A stretch of 64,000 bases of DNA from Candidatus Siliceabacter maunaloa (GTDB lineage Bacteria > Actinomycetota > Thermoleophilia > Solirubrobacterales > Solirubrobacteraceae). Location: NCBI GenBank assembly GCA_024330185.1, contig JANDLV010000003.1:1-64000 (forward strand), read 5' to 3'. This document shows positions 9,386-16,781 of this stretch, one piece after another. Within the stretch, counting starts at the first letter, position 1, and each line of letters starts with the position of its first letter. The translations under genes and the position numbers were made by a program. The notes under the pieces were generated by a model. The model was not told the origin of the DNA. It did no database searches and was given only the letters and a program-made list of their open reading frames with translations.

Positions 9386-9877
9386 CTAGAACCCTACTTC
9401 GGTGCCCAGCCACACGACGAGGCCGACCAGGCCCACGCAGCCCAGCAGCGCGGCGGCCAGGCGGCCGGGCGGCGTGGGCCGCGCGGCGCTGGTGACCAGC
9501 AGGTCGGCCTGGAGGAGCACCTCGCGCGCGGTCTCCAGCCCCGAACGCGGGACGAGCACGTCGCGTGGGCCCGCAGCCAGCATCTCGGGGACGTCGAAGC
9601 CCCGCGTGCGCCGCAGCGTGGAGGGCACGCCCTCCTCCAGGAGGATGCCCTGGATCATCTCGGCCTCGGGCTGATGACGCGCCCCGGCAACCTGGACCAA
9701 CTCGCCCTCGCTGAGCTGGGGCTTGACCTTGCGCAGGTCGGGGTGACGCTCCCCGACCGGGTCGGGCTCCTCTCCCGCGCCCGGGAACACCAGCGGGAGC
9801 GCGCAGCGCTCGCAGAAGCGCTCGTCGGCCGGGTGCTCACCGCCGCAGCCGGGGCAGACGAGTGGGCCGCCGGTCAC
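9386..9877 (-). CDS. Zinc-ribbon protein with DUF2007-like domain and C-terminal membrane helix
   Basis: A 163-residue protein with three parts. Residues 7-25 hold a four-Cys zinc ribbon (CPGCGGEHPADERFCERC). Residues about 55-120 have the EAEMIQGILLEEGVPSTLRR and DVLVP patterns of the DUF2007 putative signal-transducing domain. The end is one membrane helix (LAAALLGCVGLVGLVVWL). It is likely a membrane-tethered cytoplasmic sensor or adaptor. GTG 9877 overlaps the stop of the JAMM gene by 4 bp; a longer frame upstream only shadows that gene. Confidence 0.75.
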   Translation of the reverse strand: MTGGPLVCPGCGGEHPADERFCERCALPLVFPGAGEEPDPVGERHPDLRKVKPQLSEGELVQVAGARHQPEAEMIQGILLEEGVPSTLRRTRGFDVPEMLAAGPRDVLVPRSGLETAREVLLQADLLVTSAARPTPPGRLAAALLGCVGLVGLVVWLGTEVGF

Positions 9878-10254
9878 CGGACCTCCAGCTCCACCTCGGT
9901 CACGCGGCCCTCCTCGATGCGGAAGGTGCGCACCTCGGGCTCGTCGTGCTGGGTGCCCACGATGATCCACTCGACGCCGGGCCACAGGGCCGCGAAGTTC
10001 ACGTCGGTCTGCGAAGGCTCTGGCGCGCTGCGGGTGTGCGAGTGGTAGATGGCGCCCAGCTCGTCGCCGCGGTCCTCGATCTCGGTCATCAGCCGGTAGA
10101 GCTCCCGGGCGTCCACCTCGAAGCGCATGGGGCTGGCAGCGGCGTTGGTGGCCGCCCGCACCTCGGTGGCGGCGCCGTCGCGCACCGCCACCACCCCGCA
10201 GCACTCGTTGGGCGCGTCGGCGCGGGCGTGCGCGACGATGCGCCCAAGCTGCAC
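9874..10254 (-). CDS. mec: JAMM/MPN+ metalloprotease (Mec-like)
   Basis: This 126-residue protein contains the JAMM zinc motif: Glu in APNECCGVV near residue 17, then HSHTRSAPEPSQTD (H-x-H-x10-D) near residue 70. Stand-alone bacterial JAMM proteins such as Mec of Mycobacterium tuberculosis cleave cysteine off the C-terminus of the sulfur carrier CysO after CysM has loaded it. A cysM gene lies just upstream in the same cluster and a CysO-like gene 5 kb away, which supports that role. GTG 10254 gives the family's short N-terminus. Confidence 0.82.
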   Translation of the reverse strand: MQLGRIVAHARADAPNECCGVVAVRDGAATEVRAATNAAASPMRFEVDARELYRLMTEIEDRGDELGAIYHSHTRSAPEPSQTDVNFAALWPGVEWIIVGTQHDEPEVRTFRIEEGRVTEVELEVR

Positions 10255-10271
10255 GGGGGCGATCCTCAGGC

Positions 10272-10466
10272 TCAGCTCTTCGCCTCGGCGCGCAGCTCGC
10301 GGTCACGATCGTCGTCCTTCCCGCTGATGCCGGAGACGGAGTCCTTGAACTCGCGCATGCCGTTGCCCAGCGACTTGGCCATGTCGGGAAGCTTCTTGGG
10401 GCCTATCACGAGCAGGGCGATGATCAGGACGACGATGAGCTCGCCGGGGCCGATGTTGAAGGGCAT
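10272..10466 (-). CDS. tatA: Sec-independent protein translocase TatA
   Basis: A 64-residue protein: a single N-terminal membrane helix (GELIVVLIIALLVI), the hinge GPKKLPDMAKSLG and an amphipathic helix ending in a charged, acidic tail. This is the exact layout of TatA/TatE, the pore-forming subunit that moves folded proteins with twin-arginine signals. ATG 10466 is 46 bp after cysM. No tatB or tatC is in the window. Two proteins with twin-arginine-like signals (12621-14129) are encoded close by and may be cargo. Confidence 0.9.
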   Translation of the reverse strand: MPFNIGPGELIVVLIIALLVIGPKKLPDMAKSLGNGMREFKDSVSGISGKDDDRDRELRAEAKS

Positions 10467-10512
10467 GTCGGGGGTCAGCCTTTCGGTTCGTGTTCGCAGG
10501 TCACTACGGGCT

Positions 10513-11487
10513 CTACCACCACACGGTTGACTCGAGGTCCGCGATCTCGTCCACCGGCTTGGTGTAGACACCGGACGAGAGGTACTTCCAGCCGTCGTCG
10601 CAGACGATGAAGACGACGTTGCCCTCGTCCATCTCCCCCGCGATGCGCACCGCCACGCGGGCGATCGCTCCCGAGGAGACACCGGCGAAGATGCCCTCCT
10701 CCTTGAGCAGCTTCCGCGTCCATATGATCGCGTCGCGGCTGGTGACGACGATCTTGCGGTCCAGCACCGACAGGTCGATGATCGGCGGGATGAACCCGTC
10801 CTCCAGGGAGCGCAGGCCCTGGACGGGCTCGCCCTGCATCGGCTCGGCGGCGACGATCTTCACGTGGTCGCCCAGCTCCTCCTTGAAGCGCCGGCCGATG
10901 CCCATCAGCGTGCCGCCCGTGCCCAGACCGGCGACGAAGGCGTCGACGTGGCCGTCGAGCTCCTCGAGGATCTCCTTGGCCGTGCCGTGGTAGTGGGCGC
11001 CGGGATTGGCCTCGTTGCCGTACTGGTAGGGCATGTAGTAGCGCGGGTCGGCCTCGGCCATCGCCAGCGCCTGGGTCACCGCGCCGTTGGAGCCCTGGGC
11101 CCCGGGCGAGTAGGTGATGCGCGCGCCGTACATCTCCAGGAGCTGGGTGCGCTCCGGGGTGACGTTGTCGGGCATGACCACCTCGAGGTCGTAGCCCTTG
11201 CGCGAGCAGATCATGGCCAGCGAGATGCCGGTGTTGCCCGAGGTCGGCTCCAGGATGGTCTGGCCGGGGCCGATCAGGCCCTTCTCCTCGGCGTCCTCGA
11301 TCATCGCGCGGGCGACGCGGTCCTTGACCGAGCCCGTCGGGTTGGCCGACTCCATCTTGGCCCAGATGCGCACGCCCGGCTTGGGTGACAGGCGCTTCAG
11401 CTCGACCAGCGGCGTATTTCCGATCGCCTGGACGATGTCCCCGTAGCGGCCCCCGCAAGGGCGGGTCTCGAGGGGCGGAAGCGCCAT
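10513..11487 (-). CDS. cysM: O-phosphoserine/CysO-type cysteine synthase CysM
   Basis: A 324-residue PLP enzyme of the cysteine synthase family. Visible are GNTPLVEL, NPTGSVKDR with the PLP lysine, EPTSGNTGISLAM and the phosphate loop GTGGTLMG. Features closer to mycobacterial CysM than to CysK include YQYGNEAN, a KIVAAEP segment, GWKYLSSGVY and a C-terminal Trp-rich tail. That tail helps CysM accept the thiocarboxylated carrier CysO instead of free sulfide. The neighbouring JAMM gene and the distant cysO fit this. Assigning CysM over CysK rests on resemblance and context. Confidence 0.85.
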   Translation of the reverse strand: MALPPLETRPCGGRYGDIVQAIGNTPLVELKRLSPKPGVRIWAKMESANPTGSVKDRVARAMIEDAEEKGLIGPGQTILEPTSGNTGISLAMICSRKGYDLEVVMPDNVTPERTQLLEMYGARITYSPGAQGSNGAVTQALAMAEADPRYYMPYQYGNEANPGAHYHGTAKEILEELDGHVDAFVAGLGTGGTLMGIGRRFKEELGDHVKIVAAEPMQGEPVQGLRSLEDGFIPPIIDLSVLDRKIVVTSRDAIIWTRKLLKEEGIFAGVSSGAIARVAVRIAGEMDEGNVVFIVCDDGWKYLSSGVYTKPVDEIADLESTVWW

Positions 11488-11497
11488 CGCTTCACGA

Positions 11498-11503
11498 AAT
11501 ATA
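11498..11503 (-). promoter_or_regulatory. -10 element of cysM
   Basis: On the minus strand TATATT, the only AT-rich hexamer in the region, lies 10 nt before the cysM ATG. Transcription would begin about 3-4 nt before the start codon, leaving no room for a ribosome-binding site. No clear -35; the repeat pair at 11522-11564 occupies that upstream zone. Confidence 0.5.
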
Positions 11504-11521
11504 GCGAGGGGCAGGCTCGTG

Positions 11522-11564
11522 CCCGCGCGTGTGCGCACCGGAGGTACCCGCGCGTGCGCGCACC
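11522..11564. repeat. Paired 18-bp repeats with palindromic cores upstream of cysM
   Basis: Two near-identical 18-mers, CCCGCGCGTGTGCGCACC (11522-11539) and CCCGCGCGTGCGCGCACC (11547-11564), differ by one base and are 25 bp apart. Each contains a palindrome, GTGCGCAC (11531-11538) and GTGCGCGCAC (11554-11563). They sit 19-61 bp upstream of the cysM -10 element, where an activator or repressor would bind. The regulator is unknown. Confidence 0.5.
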
Positions 11565-11586
11565 ACCACCGCGCCACGGACCCCGT

Positions 11587-11615
11587 GGCCGGCCGGCGCA
11601 AGGCGCCGGCCGGCC
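11587..11615 (-). terminator. Strong GC hairpin after the lipoprotein gene
   Basis: A perfect 13-bp stem, GGCCGGCCGGCGC with its exact complement, closes a 3-nt AAG loop. It lies 26 bp past the stop of the minus-strand lipoprotein gene and before the cysM promoter. There is no T-tract on either side, as is common in very GC-rich actinobacteria, so termination strength is an inference. Confidence 0.65.
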
Positions 11616-11641
11616 GGAAGGGGCCCGGTTGGGGACCGGGG

Positions 11642-12349
11642 CTAGCCGGTGGGGAGCTGGGGCTCGTCGGTCACGATGATCTTGGCGGTGCCGACCTCCA
11701 GGCCCTCCTCGAGGTCCTCGATGCCGAACGTCTCGTTGAGCAGCTCGGCGGCCTCGGCCTTGAGCTCGACGGTGGTGCCCTCGAGCACCGCGCGGCCGTC
11801 GTCGGTTGTGCGCAGCGGCTCCAGCGTGCTGCCGTCGAGGAAGAACACCGGAGCGTCCTCGGCGGCGAGCTCGTCGTCGGCGAACACGTCGGCCGTGGCG
11901 ACCGATGCACCGGGATCGACGACGAAGTCGCGCAGCTCGACCACGGTGTCGCCCGCGGTGAGGCTCAGGCCGCTGCCCGAGTGCATGATCTCGCCCTGCA
12001 CGTACGGGCTGACCGAGCCGGGCTCGAAGGCGCGCACGTTGCCGGCGGTGATGGGGAACGTCAGGGTGCCCTCATCAAGGGCGGCGTCGCCGAGCACGCC
12101 GGGGGTGACCTCGAGCATCTCGAGGGCCTCGACGAAGCCGCTGTCAAGCTCGACGCTGGTGCTCTGGCCCTCGAGCTCCATGATCTCCGCGACGGGCTCG
12201 GGCTCGGGCTCGGGCGGAGGCTGCTGTTGCTGCTGCGGGGCGGACGCGCCGCCCTCGGGCTCCTCCTCTTCGTCGCCACACGCGGCGGCGCCCAAGGCGA
12301 GGGCGGCGACGGTGGCCAGGGTGGCCGGGGTCCGGAGACGGTGGTTCAT
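11642..12349 (-). CDS. Putative lipoprotein, unknown function
   Basis: A 235-residue exported protein. The N-terminus has a positive start (NHRLRT), a hydrophobic core and the lipobox ALGAAAC (Cys at about residue 24), followed by an acidic and Gln/Pro-rich linker. The body repeats a pattern of beta strands with acidic surfaces (DGRAVLEGTTVELKAEAAELL) and resembles HtaA/fasciclin-like surface lipoproteins of actinobacteria in composition only. It is transcribed divergently from the Tat ferritin-like genes and ends at a strong hairpin. No catalytic motif is recognised. Confidence 0.75.
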   Translation of the reverse strand: MNHRLRTPATLATVAALALGAAACGDEEEEPEGGASAPQQQQQPPPEPEPEPVAEIMELEGQSTSVELDSGFVEALEMLEVTPGVLGDAALDEGTLTFPITAGNVRAFEPGSVSPYVQGEIMHSGSGLSLTAGDTVVELRDFVVDPGASVATADVFADDELAAEDAPVFFLDGSTLEPLRTTDDGRAVLEGTTVELKAEAAELLNETFGIEDLEEGLEVGTAKIIVTDEPQLPTG

Positions 12350-12620
12350 GATTCTTGACCTCCACTGGTGTCTTGGTGTCTTGCGGGCATGCCCTTTATT
12401 ACGGGCCGGCGGCCCCGATCGGATGCCTGGCGCCCGGCCCCCCATCTGCGGGTGGACGTCCCTTCACCCTCGGGGTAGCGCAGGGGTAGCCCCATGGGGA
12501 AGATCGACTTCTACGACCTCCGGCGGAGAGTTCGTCAGGTTCCGACGGATGGTGATACGGACGCCGGGGTAGTGCGCAGACGCAGGTAAGCACAACGACG
12601 ACGACGTGAGGAGCAAGAAG
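12350..12620. other. Divergent intergenic region, 271 bp
   Basis: This gap separates the minus-strand lipoprotein gene from the plus-strand ferritin-like gene and must hold both promoters. It contains a direct repeat GGGGTAGC around 12473-12496. The ribosome-binding site GAGGAG (12608-12613) serves the ferritin-like gene. I find no convincing -10 or -35, and no small gene. Confidence 0.4.
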
Positions 12621-13340
12621 ATGCCCTTCAACCCCGCTCCCCTGGGGCGGCGCAGGTTTCTCGCCCTGTCCGGTGCATCCGCCGCAGGACTCGTCATCGC
12701 CGGTTGCGGCGACGACGAGGAGCCCGCGCAGACCACGCCCACCGAGGAGCCGCCACCGCCCGAGCCCATGGCCGACGTGACGCTCGACTTCGCGACGACG
12801 GCCGGCGTCCTGAACTACGCCTACGCGCTCGAGCAGCTCGAGGCGGCGTTCTACGCGCAGGTGAATAAGGAGTTCGAGGCCGAGGGAGAGACCTTCCAGG
12901 CCCAGCTGCGGGACATCGGCGCCCACGAGCAGGTCCACGTGGACTTCCTGGCCGCCATCCTGGCCGACGACGCCATCCCCGCCCTGGAGCCCAACTTCGA
13001 GACGGTGGACTTCGCCGATCGCGAGTCGGTGCTGCAGACGGCCTTCACGTTCGAGAACCTCGGCGTGGGCGCCTACAACGGCGCGGCGCGCTTCCTGGCT
13101 CGGCTCGCGAGCCAGGGCGACGAGCTGGCCCCCACCGCGCTGATGGCCGCCGGCGACATCGTCGCCGTCGAGGCGCGTCACGCTTCGGTCATCGGTGCCC
13201 AGCTCGACCCCGGGCAGGACGACATGTTCGCGCCCAACGCCTTCGACCCGGCGATGCCGCCCGCCGAGGTGGTGGCGGCCGCGCAGCCGTTTATCGCCCA
13301 GCGCATCGCCGTGACCAACGCCGACCCGCAGGGAGGCTGA
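12621..13340 (+). CDS. Tat-exported ferritin-like lipoprotein (Ferritin_2)
   Basis: A 239-residue protein. The N-terminus has a twin-arginine signal, GRRRFLALSG, running into a lipobox, LVIAGC, so it is probably exported folded and lipid-anchored. After a Pro/Glu-rich linker comes a four-helix ferritin-like domain with EQLEAAFY, HEQVHVDFL and VEARHASVI, which carry the Glu and ExxH-type di-iron ligands. ATG 12621 has GAGGAG 7 nt upstream; the GTG at 12606 is less likely. The next gene encodes a paralogue 3 bp later. Substrate or redox role is unknown. Confidence 0.85.
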   Translation: MPFNPAPLGRRRFLALSGASAAGLVIAGCGDDEEPAQTTPTEEPPPPEPMADVTLDFATTAGVLNYAYALEQLEAAFYAQVNKEFEAEGETFQAQLRDIGAHEQVHVDFLAAILADDAIPALEPNFETVDFADRESVLQTAFTFENLGVGAYNGAARFLARLASQGDELAPTALMAAGDIVAVEARHASVIGAQLDPGQDDMFAPNAFDPAMPPAEVVAAAQPFIAQRIAVTNADPQGG

Positions 13341-13343
13341 CCC

Positions 13344-14129
13344 ATGCCCCGTCTCAACCCCAACGCACTCGCGAACCTCGAGCCTGAGGTGGTCAACCAG
13401 ATCGCGTCGCGCCGCGACGCGCTGCGGCGCATCGGCGGCACGCTGGCCGGCGCGGCTGGCTTCTCGGTCGCCTTCGCGGCCGCCTCACGTGAGGCCTTCG
13501 CCCAGAGCGGCGGCATGCCCGAGCAGGTCGTCGAGGTGTTGCAGTTCGCCCTGACCCTCGAGCAGCTCGAGGCGGCGTTCTACTCCATGGGCCTCGAGGA
13601 GGACGGCCTGATCCCCGGCGACGTGCGTCGGGTCTTCGAGGTCATCGGCGGCCACGAGGACGAGCACGTCGCCTTCCTGGAGGAGGCCCTGGGCGACGAC
13701 GCCGCCGAGGCGCCGGAGCTCGACTTCACGGCCGGAGGGATGTTCGACACGTTCGAGAGCTACGACACGTTCCTGCTGCTGTCGCAGGCCTTCGAGGACA
13801 CCGGCCAGCGCGCCTACCGCGGGCAGGCACCCAACCTGGTCGAGGCGCCCGACGTGCTCGAGCAGGCCCTGACCATCCACTCCGTCGAGGCCCGCCACGC
13901 TGCCGTCGTGCGCACCCTGCGCGAACTCACGGGCTGGATCCCCCTGGACCAGCCCGGCGCGCCGGCGGCCGCCATGCCGGTGTACGCCGGGATGGACCTG
14001 ACCGAGAAGTACGGCGTGGACCTCACCGAGGTATCCTCGATCGAGGAGAGGCAGATCACCGAGTCCTTCGACGAGCCGCTGGACATGGAGGAGGTTCTGG
14101 CCATCGCCGGCCAGTTCATCGTGAGCTGA
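13344..14129 (+). CDS. Tat-exported ferritin-like protein, second copy (Ferritin_2)
   Basis: A 261-residue paralogue of the preceding protein. The Tat signal SRRDALRRIGGTLAGAAG starts near residue 22 and ends in an Ala-rich AFA signal-peptidase-I-like site, so this copy is predicted to be soluble rather than lipidated. Ferritin-like helices carry LEQLEAAFYSMGL, GGHEDEHVAFLEEAL and SVEARHAAVV. A C-terminal extension of about 60 residues (YGVDLTEVSSIEERQ) is not in the first copy. The 3-bp gap and GGGAGG before the ATG show one operon. The pair may form a mixed membrane-anchored oligomer. Confidence 0.85.
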   Translation: MPRLNPNALANLEPEVVNQIASRRDALRRIGGTLAGAAGFSVAFAAASREAFAQSGGMPEQVVEVLQFALTLEQLEAAFYSMGLEEDGLIPGDVRRVFEVIGGHEDEHVAFLEEALGDDAAEAPELDFTAGGMFDTFESYDTFLLLSQAFEDTGQRAYRGQAPNLVEAPDVLEQALTIHSVEARHAAVVRTLRELTGWIPLDQPGAPAAAMPVYAGMDLTEKYGVDLTEVSSIEERQITESFDEPLDMEEVLAIAGQFIVS

Positions 14130-14172
14130 CCCGCGCGCCTGCGGGGAGGATCTGCGGATACGGTTCCCGGCC

Positions 14173-15114
14173 ATGGCCGGATGGACCACCACGCAGATCC
14201 CACCCCAGGGCGACCGCACGGTGCTGGTCACCGGGGCCAACAGCGGCCTCGGGCTGATCACCGCGCGAGAGCTCGCGCGGGCCGGGGCGCGCGTGATCGT
14301 CGCCGTGCGTGACACCAGCCGCGGCGTGGAGGCCGCAGGCGAGATCCGCCGCGTGGCTCCCGGGGCGGTGGTGGAGGTCGAGCGCCTGGACCTCGGGGAC
14401 CTGGCCTCCGTGCGGGCCTGCGCCGAGGCGGTCTCCGAACGCCACGAGCGGCTGCACCTCCTGGTCAACAACGCCGGCGTGATGGCCCCGCCGCGGCGCG
14501 AGACCGTCGACGGCTTCGAGCTGCAGCTGGGCACCAACCACCTCGGCCACTTCGCGCTCACCGGCCTGCTGCTCGACCGCCTGCTGGGCGCCTCCGAGCC
14601 CCGCGTGGTCACCGTCAGCAGCGCCGCCCATCGGATGGGGAAGATGGACTTCGACGACCTCCAGGCGCAGCGCGGCTACAGCGCCTGGCCGCGCTACGGC
14701 CAGTCCAAGCTGGCCAACCTCCTCTTCTGCTTCGAGCTGCAGCGCCGCGCCGCCGCGGCGGGCGTCACGCTGCGCAGCATGGCCGCCCACCCCGGCTACG
14801 CGGCGACCAACCTGCAGACCAGTGGCCCGCTCCTGGGCTCGGGCGGCCCGATCGCCCTGGTCAAGGGGCTGGCCATGCGCGCGGGCAACCTGGTGGCGGC
14901 CCAGAGCGCCGAGAAGGGGGCGCTGCCCACTCTGTACGCGGCCACTGTCCCCGACCTGCCCGGCGCCGCCTACATCGGCCCCGACGGCCGCGGCGAGATG
15001 CGCGGCAGCCCCACGCCCGTGGGCACCAGCGACGCCGCGCTGGACGAGGAGTCCGCCCGGCGCCTGTGGCAGGTCAGCGAGGAGCTGACCGGCGTGGCCT
15101 ACGAGGCGCTCTGA
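14173..15114 (+). CDS. Short-chain dehydrogenase/reductase (retinol dehydrogenase-like)
   Basis: A 313-residue SDR. It has the cofactor motif TGANSGLG (residue 20), VAVRDTSRG with a basic residue favouring NADP(H), the NNAGVM strand, the catalytic Ser in VSSAAHR and the YGQSK catalytic Tyr/Lys pair. The length and the C-terminal GAAYIGPDGRGEMRGSP are typical of the WWOX/retinol-dehydrogenase-like branch. The substrate is unknown, probably a lipophilic alcohol or ketone. It follows the ferritin-like pair by 43 bp; functional linkage is not evident. Confidence 0.88.
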   Translation: MAGWTTTQIPPQGDRTVLVTGANSGLGLITARELARAGARVIVAVRDTSRGVEAAGEIRRVAPGAVVEVERLDLGDLASVRACAEAVSERHERLHLLVNNAGVMAPPRRETVDGFELQLGTNHLGHFALTGLLLDRLLGASEPRVVTVSSAAHRMGKMDFDDLQAQRGYSAWPRYGQSKLANLLFCFELQRRAAAAGVTLRSMAAHPGYAATNLQTSGPLLGSGGPIALVKGLAMRAGNLVAAQSAEKGALPTLYAATVPDLPGAAYIGPDGRGEMRGSPTPVGTSDAALDEESARRLWQVSEELTGVAYEAL

Positions 15115-15214
15115 CTGAGCCAGGCATCGTCGTCGCTGCCCTCGCCGGCGAGCGGGGACAGTGCGCCAGCACGGCCCCGCTCAGACGGCGACCGGCAGCG
15201 GCGGCGAGACCCGC

Positions 15215-15487
15215 TCAGCCGCCGGCCATGGCCGGGAGGATCTGCACGACATCGCTCTCGCCCACCGGCGTGTCCATGCCCTCGAGCACGCGGACGTCCT
15301 CGTCGTTGAGGTAGACGTTGACGTAGCGGTTGAGGTCGCCGCCGTCCGAGAAGAGCTGGGCCTGCGTGGAGGGGTGCTCGGCGGCCAGCGCCTTGAGCAC
15401 GGCGCCGACGCTCTCGCCGGTGGCGTCGACCTCCCTGGCCCCTCCCGTGGAGGGGCGCAGGACGGGCGGGATGCGGACGGTGGCCAT
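15215..15487 (-). CDS. cysO: Sulfur carrier protein CysO (MoaD/ThiS-like)
   Basis: A 90-residue ubiquitin-fold carrier starting ATVRIPPVLRPSTGG and ending MAGG. The C-terminal Gly-Gly is adenylated and thiocarboxylated by an E1-like enzyme. VGAVLKALAAEHP and NRYVNVYLNDEDVR match mycobacterial CysO better than MoaD, which lacks the NVYLNxEDVR segment. The E1-like gene lies 9 bp upstream on the same strand. In the known pathway, CysM attaches the sulfur to O-phosphoserine and a JAMM protease frees cysteine; both are encoded at 9874-11487. Confidence 0.87.
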   Translation of the reverse strand: MATVRIPPVLRPSTGGAREVDATGESVGAVLKALAAEHPSTQAQLFSDGGDLNRYVNVYLNDEDVRVLEGMDTPVGESDVVQILPAMAGG

Positions 15488-15496
15488 GGTGAACAG

Positions 15497-16675
15497 TCAG
15501 CCCGCGGCGGCGCAGAACGCCTCGTAATCGGGGAAGACGCCCATCTCCTCGTCGGAGATCTCGCTCGGGCGTGAGCACACGGGGCAGTCGGGGTCGCGGC
15601 GGACCTTCAGCTCGGTGAACGTCGCGCCCAAGGCCTCGTAGAGGAGCAGGCGGCCGATGAGCGGCTCGCCCGTGCCCACGACGAGCTTGATCACCTCGGT
15701 GGCCTGCAGCAGGCCCATGGTGCCCGGCAGGACGCCCAGGACGCCGTTGGCCCCGCACGAGGGCGCCAGCTCGGCCGGCGGGGGCACCGGGTACAGGCAG
15801 CGGTAGCACGGCCCGTCGAAGGGCTTGAAGACCGAGAGCTGGCCGTCGAAGCCCAGGATCGAGGCGCTGACCACCGGGATGCCCAGGCGCACGGTGGCGT
15901 CGTTGAGCAGGTAGCGGGTGGGGAAGTTGTCCGCGCCGTCGACGATGACGTCGTAGCCCTCGATGATCTCCATGATGTTGGAGGCGTCCAGGCGCACGGG
16001 GTGCTTGACCACGTTCACGTCGGGGTTGAGCGCGTTCATCGCCTCCTGCGCGGAGTCGACCTTCGGCGTCCCGACCCCGGCGGTCGTGTGGATGACCTGG
16101 CGCTGGAGGTTGGACAGGTCGACCTCGTCGTCGTCGACGATGCCGATGGTGCCCACGCCCGCGGCGGCGAGGTAGAGCGCCGCAGGGGCGCCCAGCCCGC
16201 CGGCGCCCAGCAGCAGGACCTTGGCGTCCAGCAGCTTGACCTGTCCTTCGAGGCCGACCTCGGGCATGAGCATGTGGCGGCTGTAGCGCTCGCGCTGCTC
16301 CGCGCTCAGCGCCCGCGGGACCTCGACGTCGTAGCCGCGGTCCTTCCACAGCGTGATGCCGCCGGTCATCGACTGCACGTTCTCGTAGCCGAGGTCGTCG
16401 CGCAGGGTCTTGGCGGCCAGGGCAGAGCGCTGGCCGGAGGCGCAGTAGACGACGACGCGCTGCGAGCGGTCGGGCGCGGCGCCCTCGATGCGCGACTCCA
16501 GGTAGCCGCGAGGGACGTGCTTGGCGCCCGGGAGGTGGCCCTGGGAGAGCTCCTCGCTCTCGCGGACGTCGACGATCGCGACCCCGTTGTCGAGGTTGTC
16601 CTGCACCTCGGCGGGGTCGACCTCGTCGATCTGGCTCTTGATCTGGCGGATGTACTCTGCGCCGGAGGGGGTCAC
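15497..16675 (-). CDS. moeZ: Rhodanese-ThiF/MoeB fusion (MoeZ-type sulfur-carrier activating enzyme)
   Basis: A 392-residue enzyme. Residues 1-115 form a rhodanese domain with the persulfide Cys in VVYCASGQRS. Residues 125-392 form the ThiF/MoeB E1 domain: LLLGAGGLGAPAALYLA for ATP, DLSNLQRQ, GADNFPTRYLLND and the zinc ligands CYRC and CPVC. It should adenylate CysO and hand over sulfur. In mycobacterial MoeZ the rhodanese domain is C-terminal; here it comes first. The GTG start at 16675 has AGGAG 8 nt upstream, which supports the N-terminal rhodanese being native. cysO follows 9 bp later. Confidence 0.87.
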   Translation of the reverse strand: MTPSGAEYIRQIKSQIDEVDPAEVQDNLDNGVAIVDVRESEELSQGHLPGAKHVPRGYLESRIEGAAPDRSQRVVVYCASGQRSALAAKTLRDDLGYENVQSMTGGITLWKDRGYDVEVPRALSAEQRERYSRHMLMPEVGLEGQVKLLDAKVLLLGAGGLGAPAALYLAAAGVGTIGIVDDDEVDLSNLQRQVIHTTAGVGTPKVDSAQEAMNALNPDVNVVKHPVRLDASNIMEIIEGYDVIVDGADNFPTRYLLNDATVRLGIPVVSASILGFDGQLSVFKPFDGPCYRCLYPVPPPAELAPSCGANGVLGVLPGTMGLLQATEVIKLVVGTGEPLIGRLLLYEALGATFTELKVRRDPDCPVCSRPSEISDEEMGVFPDYEAFCAAAG

Positions 16676-16768
16676 GGCGAATCTCCTGAAGACGGGTCCG
16701 GAATGGGCTGCTTCAGAAAGTGTAGTGAGGGTCGTGCTCGCGCCCGGGCGCGAGCCTTCACCGGTCCC

Positions 16769-16774
16769 TACCCT
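16769..16774 (+). promoter_or_regulatory. -10 element, leaderless promoter of the SCO1 gene
   Basis: TACCCT ends exactly 7 nt before GTG 16782 and no ribosome-binding site lies between, so the transcript probably starts at the GTG. The promoter is divergent from the rhodanese-ThiF gene. Confidence 0.5.
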
Positions 16775-16781
16775 GCGTACG

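Noticed and set aside
9878-10306. Extension of the zinc-ribbon protein upstream of 9877
   Set aside because: The added frame is antisense-like sequence over the JAMM gene; the zinc ribbon is naturally N-terminal at GTG 9877.
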